64,000 nt of DNA from Bugula neritina (lineage: Eukaryota > Bryozoa > Gymnolaemata > Cheilostomatida > Bugulidae), in contig OZ037769.1 in the NCBI GenBank assembly GCA_964035545.1, positions 11,787,133 through 11,851,132 of the forward strand. The letters are read 5' to 3'. The notes beneath the pieces are model-generated. The model ran no database searches, was not told the DNA's origin, and worked only from the letters and a program-made list of their open reading frames with translations. Made by a program: the position numbers and the translations under genes. Positions 16,959 to 33,700 of the stretch are shown in pieces (within the stretch, counting starts at the first letter, position 1; each line of letters starts with the position of its first letter).

Positions 16959-19487
16959 ATGACAGAAAGAGGCACAGAGCTACCCCTTCGGAAGGATGAA
17001 GGTGAGGAAGATAACATTGCTATACCTATAGAACCAGAAGTGCGAGTACATAGGGAATGTTACGAAGAGAAGTACCGGCTGAGGGTACCCACCTTCTCAG
17101 GTGAAGAGCCGGTGGAGCAATTCGTTCAGGAATTCCAAGATGTAATGGAGGTTGCACAATGGCCACCTAGAATAGCATTGCTCAAGCTCAGGACGGCGCT
17201 GTCAGACAAAGCCAAGCCGTACGGAGTGGGACCAGACATTGACGGCATCTTTGCTTCCCTGCGGGCCCGTTTTGGTATCTCCGCTGTGGATGCGCGGGCC
17301 CGTCTGCAAAGACTACGGCGTGATCCTCACACGCCGCTACAAGAGCACGCTACCACAGTTATGAGACTGGCGCAGATTGCATTCCGCGATCTGCCGCCAG
17401 TAAACCGTGAGAGGTATACCTATGATGCCTTCGTGCAGTCCATCAACGACTTGGGACTCCACCACCAACTCTTGGCGAGGGGAGTCACCACGGTTGAAGG
17501 TGCACTGGCGGAAGGGGAGGCTTACCTTCTGGCCAGCCAGCTGCACCGGAGCCGTGTGACTTCTCGTCAGGTGGACATGGAGCCCTCCGCTGCTCCTACC
17601 TCGTCTCACGCGGAAACTCCAGCGGTGGGCAAGGTGACGCAGATGACGGTGGCATCACAGGTCGCGCAAATGACCGACATGCTAGCCGAACTGGTCTCCG
17701 CCTTGGAAAGCCAGCTAGGCGTAGCCAGTGAGCCTAACGGGCCACCGGTGCAGTCGCCTAGTAGAGGACACCCCTCCTGCTGGGGGTGCGGAAGACCAGG
17801 ACACTTCCAGAAGCATTGTCCCCGACTTAAACTACGACGGCCCGCGGATGCTCCCACATCCGGCGGGCCGCCGTTAAAACCCCAAGGGAGGACACAGTGG
17901 CGTCCGCCACGCCGGACACCCGTCCGGGACCTCGCGGAACGGCCACCAGGACGGCAAGCAGGCTGTACAAGCCGCTCGCCGCCGGTGTTCTCAATGCCAC
18001 CCCGCAACAGGTTTGACAAACGACGAACCGCAGAGTCTGCGAGGAAAGGTGCCCAAACGCAGCAAGGCGCGGCACCAACCCCTCGACAGCTGGTCCCGAG
18101 TCGGCGTCAAGAACCTAACCCCTCCGCCAAGGCGAGGGAGATGAGGTCACCCAAGATACCACTACATCCCCACGAGAGCAGCCTGTTCCTGCCAGGACAG
18201 ATAGTCGGCAAACCTGCCAGGTATCTGCTGGACACGGGCTGCACCACCAACCTCCTGGGTCGTCGATTCTGTGACACACTCAGCGCCCAGATCAGAAGCA
18301 GGTTGGAACCGTATGAAGGCGATCATGGCACCCTGGCAGACGGGTCGTGCATCCCTTTCTACGGTATCATTGAACTCCCTGGGAGCGTCTGTAACCAGAC
18401 CATCCAGGAAAGGTTCATTGTAGGACAACTCCAGGAGGACGCCATCCTTGGGATGCCATTCTTACAACGACACGGATGCCGCATTGATTTTGGTAAATCT
18501 GCGATGATTATGGGCGGCAGGGAGCTCGCCTGTGTCGATAAGTTTGGCCATCCCCTAACGGGAGAAGAGCCGGTAGTACGTACTTGTACTATGCCTGGCC
18601 ACTCCCGGGACACCGTCCACCGCAAGGTAGACGGTGGCCATACCTCCAGGCCGGGAGCTGTAGAGAGCGCGCACCCGAAAGTCCCACCTGTCTGCAGCTC
18701 TAACCAGCTGACACGGAAAGGAAAGACCTCGGTGCCATGCCTCCACTCCCCCTCTGAACCAGTGAGCTTACCACCCACCTCTCCACCGAGCTGTACTCCT
18801 GCTGTTCAAGAAGATAACAGCAGGCCATCGCGGGAAACCGCGATGAAAAGTCCTCTAGAGAAGCCGTCCTACGGGCGAAGGACTGCCTCACCCCACAGCC
18901 AGGAGACCCGTGGGAGAACATCAGACGGTTGCGTGGATGACGAACAGCGCCCAGAGACGGCCACGTCACTACACAAAACCGAGGCTACACCTCACCTTGG
19001 GGATCCTGACATGCCCCCAGAAGTGGCACAGGACCCCCACGCCGAACCTGTCTCAACCGATGGCGTCAAGGAGCTAGGACACCTCCAGGAAATTATTCCG
19101 GGGGTGGTAGCCGACGTCTATCAAATGAAACGGGAAGGGCAACGACCCAGTGACAGACAACGGAAGCAGGGCTGCCCTGAGTGGCAGCTGTACTGCCGAC
19201 GTTGGAACGCACTGCGGATCGGGCCGGATGGTCTACTGACCATATCTTTGGCCGATAACCACCACCAGCCAGACCAGGAGAGGACCCTCTGTCCTGCCGC
19301 CATCCGCCAAGAGTTGATAGAAGAGGTACACCAACAGGCTCATGGGGGAGCCCAACAGGTGTTCACCGAACTACAACTCTGGTGGTATTGGCCTCACATG
19401 GAGCGTGATGTACGACACAGCGTTGGGCAGTGCGGAGTCTGCCGGGTCAGTAAGCACGGCCCCCCTACTGAAGAAGTAGGGCGGTGA
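16959..19487 (+). CDS. Gag-protease-integrase zinc domain fusion ORF (element B)
   Basis: 842 uninterrupted codons. Residues 40-200 are Gag capsid-like (VPTFSGEEPVEQFVQEFQD, RARFGISAVDARARLQRLRR). Residues 274-287 form a CX2CX4HX4C knuckle (C274, C277, H282, C287). A retropepsin with intact D425-T426-G427 and the ILGMPF strand follows to about residue 535. A Pro/Ser/Thr-rich linker of roughly 170 residues stands where RT and RNase H should be. The end is the pre-integrase linker and the HHCC zinc domain (H791, H795, C825, C828), stopping before the catalytic core. By comparison with A, a single internal loss joined the region after protease to the segment beginning V-K-E-L while keeping frame. 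The start ATG at 16959 is 16 bases after the primer site. The likely role is virion structure and maturation for trans-mobilised RNA. Confidence 0.88.
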   Translation: MTERGTELPLRKDEGEEDNIAIPIEPEVRVHRECYEEKYRLRVPTFSGEEPVEQFVQEFQDVMEVAQWPPRIALLKLRTALSDKAKPYGVGPDIDGIFASLRARFGISAVDARARLQRLRRDPHTPLQEHATTVMRLAQIAFRDLPPVNRERYTYDAFVQSINDLGLHHQLLARGVTTVEGALAEGEAYLLASQLHRSRVTSRQVDMEPSAAPTSSHAETPAVGKVTQMTVASQVAQMTDMLAELVSALESQLGVASEPNGPPVQSPSRGHPSCWGCGRPGHFQKHCPRLKLRRPADAPTSGGPPLKPQGRTQWRPPRRTPVRDLAERPPGRQAGCTSRSPPVFSMPPRNRFDKRRTAESARKGAQTQQGAAPTPRQLVPSRRQEPNPSAKAREMRSPKIPLHPHESSLFLPGQIVGKPARYLLDTGCTTNLLGRRFCDTLSAQIRSRLEPYEGDHGTLADGSCIPFYGIIELPGSVCNQTIQERFIVGQLQEDAILGMPFLQRHGCRIDFGKSAMIMGGRELACVDKFGHPLTGEEPVVRTCTMPGHSRDTVHRKVDGGHTSRPGAVESAHPKVPPVCSSNQLTRKGKTSVPCLHSPSEPVSLPPTSPPSCTPAVQEDNSRPSRETAMKSPLEKPSYGRRTASPHSQETRGRTSDGCVDDEQRPETATSLHKTEATPHLGDPDMPPEVAQDPHAEPVSTDGVKELGHLQEIIPGVVADVYQMKREGQRPSDRQRKQGCPEWQLYCRRWNALRIGPDGLLTISLADNHHQPDQERTLCPAAIRQELIEEVHQQAHGGAQQVFTELQLWWYWPHMERDVRHSVGQCGVCRVSKHGPPTEEVGR

Positions 19488-19550
19488 AGGCAAAGTGCAG
19501 AAAGACCCGGGCAGACGGAGACTGCTAACCTGGTCGACAAACCGCCTAGT

Positions 19551-20189
19551 ATGCAACCCAAAGCAGTGGTGAGGCAGGAAAAGCCACACCCGTTCAGGGA
19601 AGTGCGCTCACCGCCGTTAGCATGCAAGCCGCCACCGCCACTTCCTAGGTCAGGAACCGACCTGGAAGTGCAAAAACCCCCCAAGGGAGGGGCTCCGTGC
19701 GGAGGTACTGGGAAAGCTCCATTTGGCACAAATTGGCTGGAAGCACCACCTGTGAGATGTGACCGTCCACGGGCGCGTAAACCACCATGGCTGGAGACAA
19801 CACTTCCCCAGGCTCCGAACGGAGATGCTAGGAAAGCTCCATTTGTCACAAACTGGCTGGAGGCACCACCCAAGCGACCTGACCGTCCACGGGTGCGTAA
19901 ACCGCCTTGGTTAGTGACGACACCTGGGAAACGGTGTCCTAAGCCAGGCCCCGCGTATCGCAAGGACTTACCACGTTCCGTTAAGGGCGCGGTCAAACGT
20001 CCTACGAGACGCCGTGAGGGGAAAGGAGCAGAGCCTGGGAGTTGTGAGCACCACGAAAATATCAACTTTCGCCTCGGCGGAAATTCAAATAAGATTCATA
20101 CGCCGGAGGTAATAAGTCATAGTCACGTTTCACAACCACGCTGCTCGCTCTTTCACCACATTAATACAGCTTTGAGTAGACGTACGTAG
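19551..20189 (+). CDS. ORF with duplicated Trp/Pro/Arg-rich unit (element B)
   Basis: 212 codons, highly basic and Pro-rich, replacing the integrase core. Two copies 120 bp apart (19711 and 19831) of a 40-residue unit contain N-W-L-E-A-P-P-x-R-x-D-R-P-R-x-R-K-P-P-W-L. The motif resembles the tandem unit near 793-960 in element A (GWQ.PRRSR.P), which there lies between Gag and protease. Whether it is translated is unknown; it could be a remnant of the nucleocapsid linker moved by recombination. No recognised domain. Confidence 0.5.
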   Translation: MQPKAVVRQEKPHPFREVRSPPLACKPPPPLPRSGTDLEVQKPPKGGAPCGGTGKAPFGTNWLEAPPVRCDRPRARKPPWLETTLPQAPNGDARKAPFVTNWLEAPPKRPDRPRVRKPPWLVTTPGKRCPKPGPAYRKDLPRSVKGAVKRPTRRREGKGAEPGSCEHHENINFRLGGNSNKIHTPEVISHSHVSQPRCSLFHHINTALSRRT

Positions 20190-20347
20190 AATTCATAAAC
20201 ATACCACTCTCATTCACAATGGCTTGCCAAGAATCGAGGGGTGAGTTAGTTATGTTTTTGATACGAGAACTAAACTGTATTAATCAGCTTAACTATAATA
20301 GAGTAAGCTGGAGACTCGGTAATGATTTTTAGTGGTGAGAATTCACA

Positions 20348-21241
20348 TTGACTCTAAGACTTAACAGTCTGTTACAGCAGTGTGTGTTTTCGATCAACTA
20401 TTCGTTAACTGAGTCTCACGAGTGTCTAATTGAGTTAAGTACCCACCAGGCTGGATACGCCGGTTGTACTCAGTGTACCCTCTCACACTGTTATACTCTT
20501 GCAGATCACACTCGATCGACCAACTCTGGGTCACAGGACCTACACTCTCTCTCCTCCTTGGATAACAGACCGGAAATGGACAACGGACTGCCCGCAGTGC
20601 TGCGTCGAAGACACAGATGGGTGTCGCGACGAACGGAGCGGCAAATTGAGGAAGCCTGGGGACCAAGTAGGTCACAACACACCTGCCACGTGTGTTACGA
20701 AGAGTTTCCCTCACACCAAGGACTACGGCTGCATGTGAATGCACACTTCCTGCTACGGTTTTGTCCGTGTGGATTTCACGACGTGTACCCATACCCTGTC
20801 CTGGCTCACATGATGGACTGTTTCACAGGCGAGGGCTATGTAGTAGACGCGGACAACTACGACCAATACCTAGAAGCGGTCAAACCAATGGTTAAGAAGG
20901 CTTTAACCTGGGCCGCATTATCCTCCGGATTTTATACATTACTAACAGCCGCCCGTCAGAAGTCCCCTATGGTGAAAACGGTCGCTGCAATCATACCGCG
21001 ACTAGACAATACCCCTATGGAAGCATCAGACTCTCCAGAAGAAGCGACGCCAACCCCAACCAGGCCTATTAGCAACCGTCGAAGAAAGACTCTCACGGTT
21101 ACAGGATGAACTCACCCAGTTGGCTCCCGACCTACTCAGTACCACAATGGGCCTTAGTGAATTGAAGGGCTCAGTAGGACGCCTAAAGCGTAGGCTACGT
21201 GCACGGCAGGCACGACACCGGATCGAATCCCTACGAAAGTA
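20348..21241 (+). CDS. Accessory ORF3: zinc-finger and coiled-coil protein (element B)
   Basis: The frame is open from 20348 to 21109; the likely start is the ATG at 20575. Fingers: C-H-V-C-x4-F-x5-L-R-L-H-V-N-A-H, then F-C-P-C-G followed by L-A-H-M-M-D-C. The same pair occurs in A at 5622-6490 with otherwise low identity. After 21066 an overlapping frame encodes a heptad-like, basic helix (VEERLSRLQDELTQL to LRKLRK-type residues) ending at 21241. A therefore has finger and coil in one frame, while B needs a frameshift or has acquired one. Function unknown; nucleic-acid binding is inferred from the fingers. Confidence 0.65.
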
Positions 21242-21508
21242 GGAGCTGACAGTTGGCAATTCCATCCCGCATGTTCCCGGGATACTACGTTGTGATCGTG
21301 TAAATGCTTGACTGCTAATGACCTACGATCCAGGACTCTCTCTTCATAGCTGGCCAGTTGTACGCTGGCTATCCGTATCTTACTTATGTGTTTATATATG
21401 TCATACACTTGGTATTTCTCTTCTTTCTCTTTGTGGATTTTTCTTACTTATGTTATTTTTGCATTATTATACTATTTCTGTTTTTATCAGAAAGTATGGC
21501 TTTCTGCT

Positions 21509-21518
21509 GGAGGGGCGG
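21509..21518 (+). other. Polypurine tract of element B
   Basis: GGAGGGGCGG lies directly before the 3' LTR, the position where plus-strand DNA synthesis is primed. Confidence 0.75.
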
Positions 21519-21862
21519 TGTAATGGGATTACGTAGCATAATAATGCATTTGTCCCCTCCTGTTTGGGAATACTTATAACTATGTTTTACTATCCAATCA
21601 GAAGGACCGGAAGACAAGGTTCCGGTCAAGTGACTGTTCGCGGGTTAGCTAGCAGAAACCATGTTGTTGAGAGCAGGGGCTCGTAGTAGCTAGACGTGTT
21701 TATAATTGATTGATGTATTGTGGTTTTGACATACTGTTATAATTATGTTTATCGGAATTAAATAAAGGTTATCGTACGCAAGCTCTGTTAGTAGTTGCTA
21801 GTTAAATTGAAACTAAATACGCAGGCAATCCACGCTTGATAATTGTGCTAGAACTCACAACA
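21519..21862 (+). repeat. 3' LTR of gypsy element B
   Basis: 344 bp, partner of 16582-16924, followed by CTGT at 21863-21866, the same four bases that precede the 5' LTR. Confidence 0.95.
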
Positions 21863-24200
<2,338 letters not shown>

Positions 24201-24339
24201 TTTCTTGTGTGACTTCATGATACAACATGTGCTGGCAAGAGTTTGTGAGGCTACTGTGTGATTTGCCAGTTGGCACAGCAGCCCTCTCCACTATGCAGTG
24301 TTGAGTGAGCTGGCAAGGATGATCCAAGACGAGCTCAGA

Positions 24340-26390
24340 CTTTGAGTAGTTGCAGTGACTGATGCGAGGGACCGCAATATGAGAGCTGTGCTGTCTCAGG
24401 TCCAGAATGGTCGCGAGGTGGTGGTGGCTTACTGCAGTAAAGCTATGTCGGCCCCTGAAAAGAACTACTGCACGACCAGGAAAGAGCTCCTGGCAGTTGT
24501 CAAGGTGCTCAAGCACTTTTGGCCATACCTGTATGGGCGCACTTTCAGGCTGCAAACAGATCACACATCATTGATATGGTTGTGTCGATGAGCTGAACCC
24601 TCTAGCCAAGTAGCAGGCTGGCTTGAAATCCTGGTTGAGTTTTCATACCAGATCGAGCACCGACCCCGTAAGAAATAAGGTAATGCCGACGGATTAGGCC
24701 GCCGCTCGACAGAGGGGTGTAAGCAATGCCTAAACATTGAGCGCAGGGATGGTAGACCCCTCTCGCTCGAACGTGGAAGAGCAGATAGAGAAAACAGGTG
24801 TTTTCAGCTGGGAAGAAGGACAACTCCGGTCTGAACCTCCCTCTAAAGCTGTTAATACCTTTCATGCAAACCCTACACTACTCCGGAACGTCAGAGAGCT
24901 GTGTAAGTTCCAAGCTACGCTACCTGGGGTGGTAGCCAATTTAGTTTGAGCCAAGAAGGAGGGACGACAACCTAGCAAGGCCAAACAGCGGGTCAAGTGT
25001 GCAGGTGACTAGGTGTCTTCAGCTCCGGTGGTACTGGCCCGGTATGACCTGGGATATCTGACTCCGGGTGTGGAAGTGTGAGATATGCCAGACTAGTAAG
25101 CATGGCCGCTTCACTGAGACTGTGGGGAGGCGCCGCCTCCATGCCTGTCGCCCGTGGCATATAGTTGCTGTACATCTGGTGGGCCCTACGCCAACGTCTG
25201 TGAGAGGTAATAACTGGATACTAGTACTAACTGACCACTTTATGCGGTGGGCTGATGCTCTGGCTATCCCAGATGCGTCGGCTCTCACAGTAGCCAGGGC
25301 ATTGGATCAGCATGTTTCTGTTATTTTGGCTTGCCAGAAAAAATGATTTCTGACCAGAGCGCCCAGTTTCAAGGCAACTTATGAGCAATCTCTATAAGAT
25401 GTGGGGAGTTAATCAGAGTCAGACGACCCCATATCACCTGCAAGGGAATGGGTTTGGGGAGCGGAACGATCGTATGTTAGGCGAATCTCTGAGAAGTCTA
25501 CTACTGGGGAGGAGTCAGGAGGAGTGGGACTTGATGCTGCTGCAAAGCATGCGAGCCTACCGTAGTACCCCTCACTCTAGCATGCTGGAGACCCCTAACT
25601 TTCTCATACTTGATAGAGAAACAAGGGTCCCTGAGCATTTAACTTACCATGTCCCGGCTCCAGAGAGCAAGGTCCATGATTACACACAGGAAGATGGTTT
25701 ACGAGGTGTTATGTGAGCAGCAATGGCAGTTGAGGAATGGTGAATCTGATGACCCCCCTTTGTATAAGATGGGAGACTGCGTCTGGATGACCAGTCACCG
25801 CCGGCAGCGCGGACAGGCGGCTAAGTTACAGCCAAAGTTCGTTAGTCTTTACTGTGTAACCCCAAGTAATACCAAATCACACGTATAAAGTGAGACGTTC
25901 TGGCCAAGTGTCAGACCAGAATGAAGCACGATTGAAGCCGTACAGTTGAGTCCTGATGCAACAGGGCAGGTCCCTCTACTCCTGGAACCTATGCGCCGTC
26001 CGACCCTGAGGGGACGAGGTAGCGTCGACATGGAGTTAGAGGTGGTGCGGCAAGATTAGGAAAGAACGACCGATGCACCGACCGACCAGCCCTGACTGCC
26101 CCACCTCAGGAAAAGGCGGCCGACAAGCTGGAAGACCGGTCCGGGCTAACCCCACCACTAGTGGTGCTATCTGACACACCTGTTGTCCCTGATTAGATGG
26201 AAATTCCTCAAACTTATGAGGAGGATGTGGCTAGGAAGGAATCACCCATACAGGTGAACCCCCTACACCAAAAACCCCCCTCGTAGTGGTGGAGTCACAG
26301 GTGGCAGCAGCCCACCAATACAGTTGCAACCGTAGCCAACGTAATAGGGCTCCTCCATCTTAATTGAAAGACTTCCTGTGTGACTTAGTT
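24340..26390 (+). mobile_element. Ty3/gypsy fragment C, heavily decayed
   Basis: A pol remnant without LTRs, starting in RNase H and running to the region after integrase. RNase [38 protein letters not shown] (24355-24591). Linker: 24740-24950. Integrase: C-E-I-C at about 25075; core at 25140-25346, where the first catalytic Asp is His (VAVHLVGP) and the second sits in a shifted frame; ERN Glu at about 25460. GPY-like tail: 25760-25860. At least five stops or shifts. The 5' limit lies just after the (TA)n tract, suggesting a break there. It is closer to A than to unrelated gypsy families. Confidence 0.88.
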
Positions 26391-29166
<2,776 letters not shown>

Positions 29167-29188
29167 GTGCAACATAACATGGTGAATG

Positions 29189-29278
29189 ATGGAGGAGTAC
29201 ATTGCTGAATTAGAGTCACTTTTAGCAAAACACTTAGAAGATGCAGAAACAACAGGAAACTGGGTTGACTATGTCAAG
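29189..29278 (+). CDS. First coding exon, TPR gene copy 2
   Basis: ATG at 29189 opens 30 codons (starting MEEYIAELESLLAKHLED) ending at AAG|GTAAAA. The exon may begin at the 3' splice site at 29166. The donor joins in phase 0 to the acceptor at 30778-30779, giving ...Y-V-K|S-H-G-I-A... An earlier ATG at 29180 and another at 29186 soon meet stops or are out of frame. The matching exon of copy 1 is not in the window. Confidence 0.72.
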
Positions 29279-30779
29279 GTAAAATATACATCTTGTAGTG
29301 AACCTTATTGTATGTTTGAGTATATATTTAAGGCCCGAATAATGCATAGAACCTCTATATAAGTATGTATATAAGTAATATAATAATATGTTATTATATA
29401 TAAATAAGTGATGATAAATAAAGACAATAATTATGCTTATCTGTAGACATAAACAGGTAAAACATTATAAAAAGTGTGGTGAAAGATTTGCAGCAGAATG
29501 ATTAACATTACTATACCCACATTAGATTACACTAAAATAATAAATAATTTTTTAAGATCTTCAAAGTTTTTAATAAAAAAGTAAACATTTTTTGAACTTG
29601 AATATAGCTTAATACTGCTTGAACTGGCGTGTTAATATATAGCTTTAAAATTACAACAAATCAAACACATAAATGCCAAAATCAAATACCTACCTCAAGG
29701 ACTGTGAGGTAGCCATGCAGTGTAAATTTTTACACAAATTTTTCACCATTAAACATATCATCGATAATGAAATTTTTGTTTCTCATCTCATAACTGTAGG
29801 ACACACTAAAAATCCGTTCATTATATAGTACATTATATGAGTATTATATAGTTCTGATATTTGGAAGTTGTCTGACTAATCTCTAATTACGTGGGTGACA
29901 CGGGAATTGAGCTGTAGGTAGGCTGCTGTTGCAATTCAATGTATGTACCTACTAGAGTTTGCAACTTTGGAGCCTCTTTGAAAATTGGTAAAATACTGTA
30001 TGAAAGTGTCAATCAAACAATATAGTTGGTTTGTCTCTTCCTATAGCATCTGCAAAACCCGGTGGATCTGCAACTAAATCACAACCATTTTGTTGCAGCG
30101 CTAGACAAACTTTAGACTAAAAAAAATTAATTTTGATGTCTTGGCAAGACATGTAATGGAAGAAAACATGGTGACTTTATGCCAGTTGGAAGTTGACAGT
30201 TGTAGTCTGGGGCTGCATATGGTGTGACCTGGTGTTCGGCAGTGATAATCATTTTGATAGAAATTTTCTAGCATGCACTGCAAGTTGAACCTTTATAAAA
30301 GTTTCAATATAAACAATTAAAAAGCAAAATTAACTTGTCAATAATAGTTATTTATGAATTAATTTTGATGACAAAATTACCTTTCCTATAATGATAATAT
30401 AATTGTTGTAATAGGCAGTTAATGTGACATAAAGTGTAGCCAAAGTAGAAAAAGTCGCAGTAATTAATATATGACATATTCTTAGAATGAAGGCTGTTGA
30501 TAGATTTCAAACAATAATGAAATAGCGAAAATAAAGTAAAATCTATATTAAGTGTGAAAATTCAACTCTTTGAACCCAGGCAATTAGGGTTGCGTTCCAG
30601 AACTGAATCAAATTTTAAGAGATGAAACTTCGAGCTATACAAAGTTGACATTAACTTGATTTCCTTGAAATAAGTTGCATTCCATTAGTACTTTGTTATC
30701 AACCTAACATTTTGTGTAAATATTTCACAATCTCAGATTGAATAAATTAACATATATATCCCTTTTTTTTGTTATGTAG
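29279..30779 (+). other. Intron of TPR gene copy 2
   Basis: 1.5 kb, GT at 29279 and AG at 30778-30779, with a T-rich tract before the acceptor. No ORF or clear element inside. Its last 70 bp align loosely with the sequence before 7356 (TGTTATCAAC...), confirming that the two genes share intron ancestry. Confidence 0.7.
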
Positions 30780-33700
30780 AGTCATGGCATAGCAAATCAC
30801 CTGCAATACATAGATTCACAAAACAATCAGAGATACCAAAAAATCTATGAAATAGAAAACAAATGGTACAAAGGAAAACATCCGCTCACTTTTACAGAGC
30901 ATCAAGAATTGACAAGACAACATAAACAACAACTAAAAGAATACCGAGATAATACAATAGTTAACTTTGATGGCTTGAACAGTGATATACAGTTGTTGGA
31001 CATAAACAATGTGCTTAGTGATGCTAATTTAGAAATCTCTACTCAGTTGTCTAATGATGTCTTTGTAAATAGTGAGGAGTGTTCCAAAGAATTTGTAGAA
31101 TTTTCTCGTTCTATAATTAAATCAAGTACAGAGTTGCTTAAAGGGTGTCAAGTAGAGCCACCCTGTAATTTTGCTGTAGTTGCTTTGGGTTCAGTAGCTC
31201 GTGGTGAGGCAACTCCGTATTCTGACCTTGAATATGCATTTCTCATTGAAAATGATGATGAGAAAACCTATTTCACTCAGTTGGCTGTTGACACATATTT
31301 CAGAATAACTAACCTCAATGAGTCCCCATTGAAAACCTTCAACGTCAAAGTTGAAAACTCTTTTGGCTGTCTCAATGAGAATTGTCCAGTAGGCTATAGA
31401 ATAGATGGTCTCACACCAAATGCTGGTAACATACCAACAGGAAATGGTTTGGGTAGATCTCTAACTTTTACAGTAGAAAAAGCAGTAAAACTTTACAAAG
31501 AGGAAGTGATGTCACCGTCTGGAAAACTAGCGAGTATATCTGATCTGCTCATGACGTCGCAGCTAATATATTGGTCTGATGATGGGGCACAGTTACATGA
31601 AAGATTTGTGGAAGAAATAGCTAAATATGAGAAAGTTACAGGTCAAAATGATTATAAAATTAAACAAAAAAGGTTGGAAAGACTTTCTCTAGATTTACAC
31701 AAATATGACTTTCTTCCAGAATTTGAATTTACAACTTTTGTTGGTGAAGAAGTAAAAGTAAAAGAAGACATTTTTCGATACATCACTTTGTTGGCTACCA
31801 ATCTAAACATTGCCCTTTGTCTTAAGCTAAACTTTCCATGGAAAGTTTATGAGGCACTTTATCAGTCAGACATAATTTCTAAAGCAAGCCTGAAATACCT
31901 TCACATTATCTTGGGACTCTCAATATACATGAGAACTATGGCATACATTATGATGAGAACGCAAAAAACTGAAATCCTGCTAAGTACTCCAACTGCTGAA
32001 ATGAGAATTGGAAATGAAAAAAGCAGAAACTACTATGTGCCAAGAAAGATATTTGTGACTTTTGGCTCAATACTGATTCCAATAAAGCAATCTCTCAAAT
32101 CAAGTATGCGCAAAGGAAATGAGCTACTGTCTACATTAAAGGAGATGAATGTGGAGAAATACCTAAAATCATTTATTCCCAGTGATTTGGTGACAGATAA
32201 ACATGACTATATGACAATCTGTGAAGTATTGTGTTATGTTGAAGACTCAAACACAGCCTTAAAGTGCATATCTGCTGGTTCAGGAGTTGATATCAGAAAA
32301 GTAGGTTATGAGGAGTTTGTAAAATGTATACGAGCAAAATATAACACAACCAAATCAAACTTCACTGAAAAGAAGTATTTAGAAATGTGTTGCTATTTGC
32401 TGAATATGAGTGGTCATGATAGTAGTGCTATTGATTACCTGAGTTGGTTAATCAGTTATGAAACAAATTGGTTTACCATGCTACGATGGAAAAAGCTGAT
32501 AGCTGACTCTATGAACAGTCTGAGCAGATTTAAACCTGCTAGAAATATTCTTATTCAGATAAAGTCTACACTAGAAGAAAATCTCATGATAGAGAAGAAC
32601 AAATCTCTCACTGAGTACATACTAAGAAGGGTGGAAAGTTCTACTAGATTGCCAGATTCATTGCTAAATCTGTTTGAATTCACATATTTTCTTTTTTACT
32701 CATTGGGTGATATTAATAGTCAGACATCAAATCTAGCTGAAGCTAAGTCTTACCTGATGCAGTCTCTTTCTATTCACAAGAAATTGTGTAAAAATAATCT
32801 TTTAGATTCTAGCGTGAGAGAAAAAATAGAAATAGAATCAAATATTTTGGGTGGCTTAGGTGTTGTGTATAAGCAAGAGAGCGCGAATAGCACAGCATTA
32901 GAATATTTCACCAAATCAGTGAAGATGATGAAAGCTGTTTATGGTGAGCATACAAATCATTATAATATAGCTATCATCTATAATCATATTGGTGATATAC
33001 ACAAACAACTAGGTGACTATGAAACTGCACTAGAATATTGCACCAAGTCAGTGGAAATGACGAAAGCTGTTTTTGGTGAACATACAAACCACTCTAATCT
33101 AGCTATCAGCTATGGTAATATTGGTGATGCACACAGACAACTAGGTGACTATGAAACTGCACTAGAGTATTGCACCAAGTCAATGCAGACGATGAAAGCT
33201 CTTTATGGTGAACATACAAACTACTCTAATCTAGCTATCAGCTATAATAAGATTGGCGATGTACACAAACAACTAGGTAACTATGACACGGCACTAGAAT
33301 ACTACACCAAGTCAATGGAGATGCTGAAAGCTGTTTATGGTGATGGTTCAGCAGATCATAATCTTACAACTGCATTCTCTTCCATCATAGACATTTATCT
33401 AGAATACAAGAAATTTGAAGACTGCCTGTTCCTTTGCTATACAAACTCTGTATTGCGTAATCAATGTCTGTCCAAAGTCCTTAACAGACTATCAGCAGAA
33501 TGCATCAGATCCTTACACCACAGAAGAGCTGCTCAGTTTCTGCAGATTGCTATTTCTAAAGCTGCTGATCATAGCATGCAGCAGGCTCACAACTATCACC
33601 AGATGGGTAGATGTTACATGCTGATGTCATCGTACAAGAAGAGCTGGTGTTGGTTGTACTCTGCTCTTTGTCTGTATCAGTCCTTTCCCAAAACTAGAGA

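Larger units (their letters stand above)
16582..21862 (+). mobile_element. Ty3/gypsy element B: full-length, young, non-autonomous
   Basis: LTRs at 16582-16924 and 21519-21862 start TGTAATGGG and end CACAACA. They differ at about three positions (two substitutions and one inserted base). The 4-bp duplication CTGT flanks both ends (16578-16581 and 21863-21866). An 18-base tRNA-Leu primer site follows the 5' LTR and a purine tract (GGAGGGGCGG) precedes the 3' LTR. The interior encodes Gag, nucleocapsid, protease and the integrase zinc domain in one ORF, a repeat-bearing ORF and a zinc-finger ORF. RT, RNase H and the integrase core are entirely missing, so it needs enzymes from a relative such as A. 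Confidence 0.95.
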
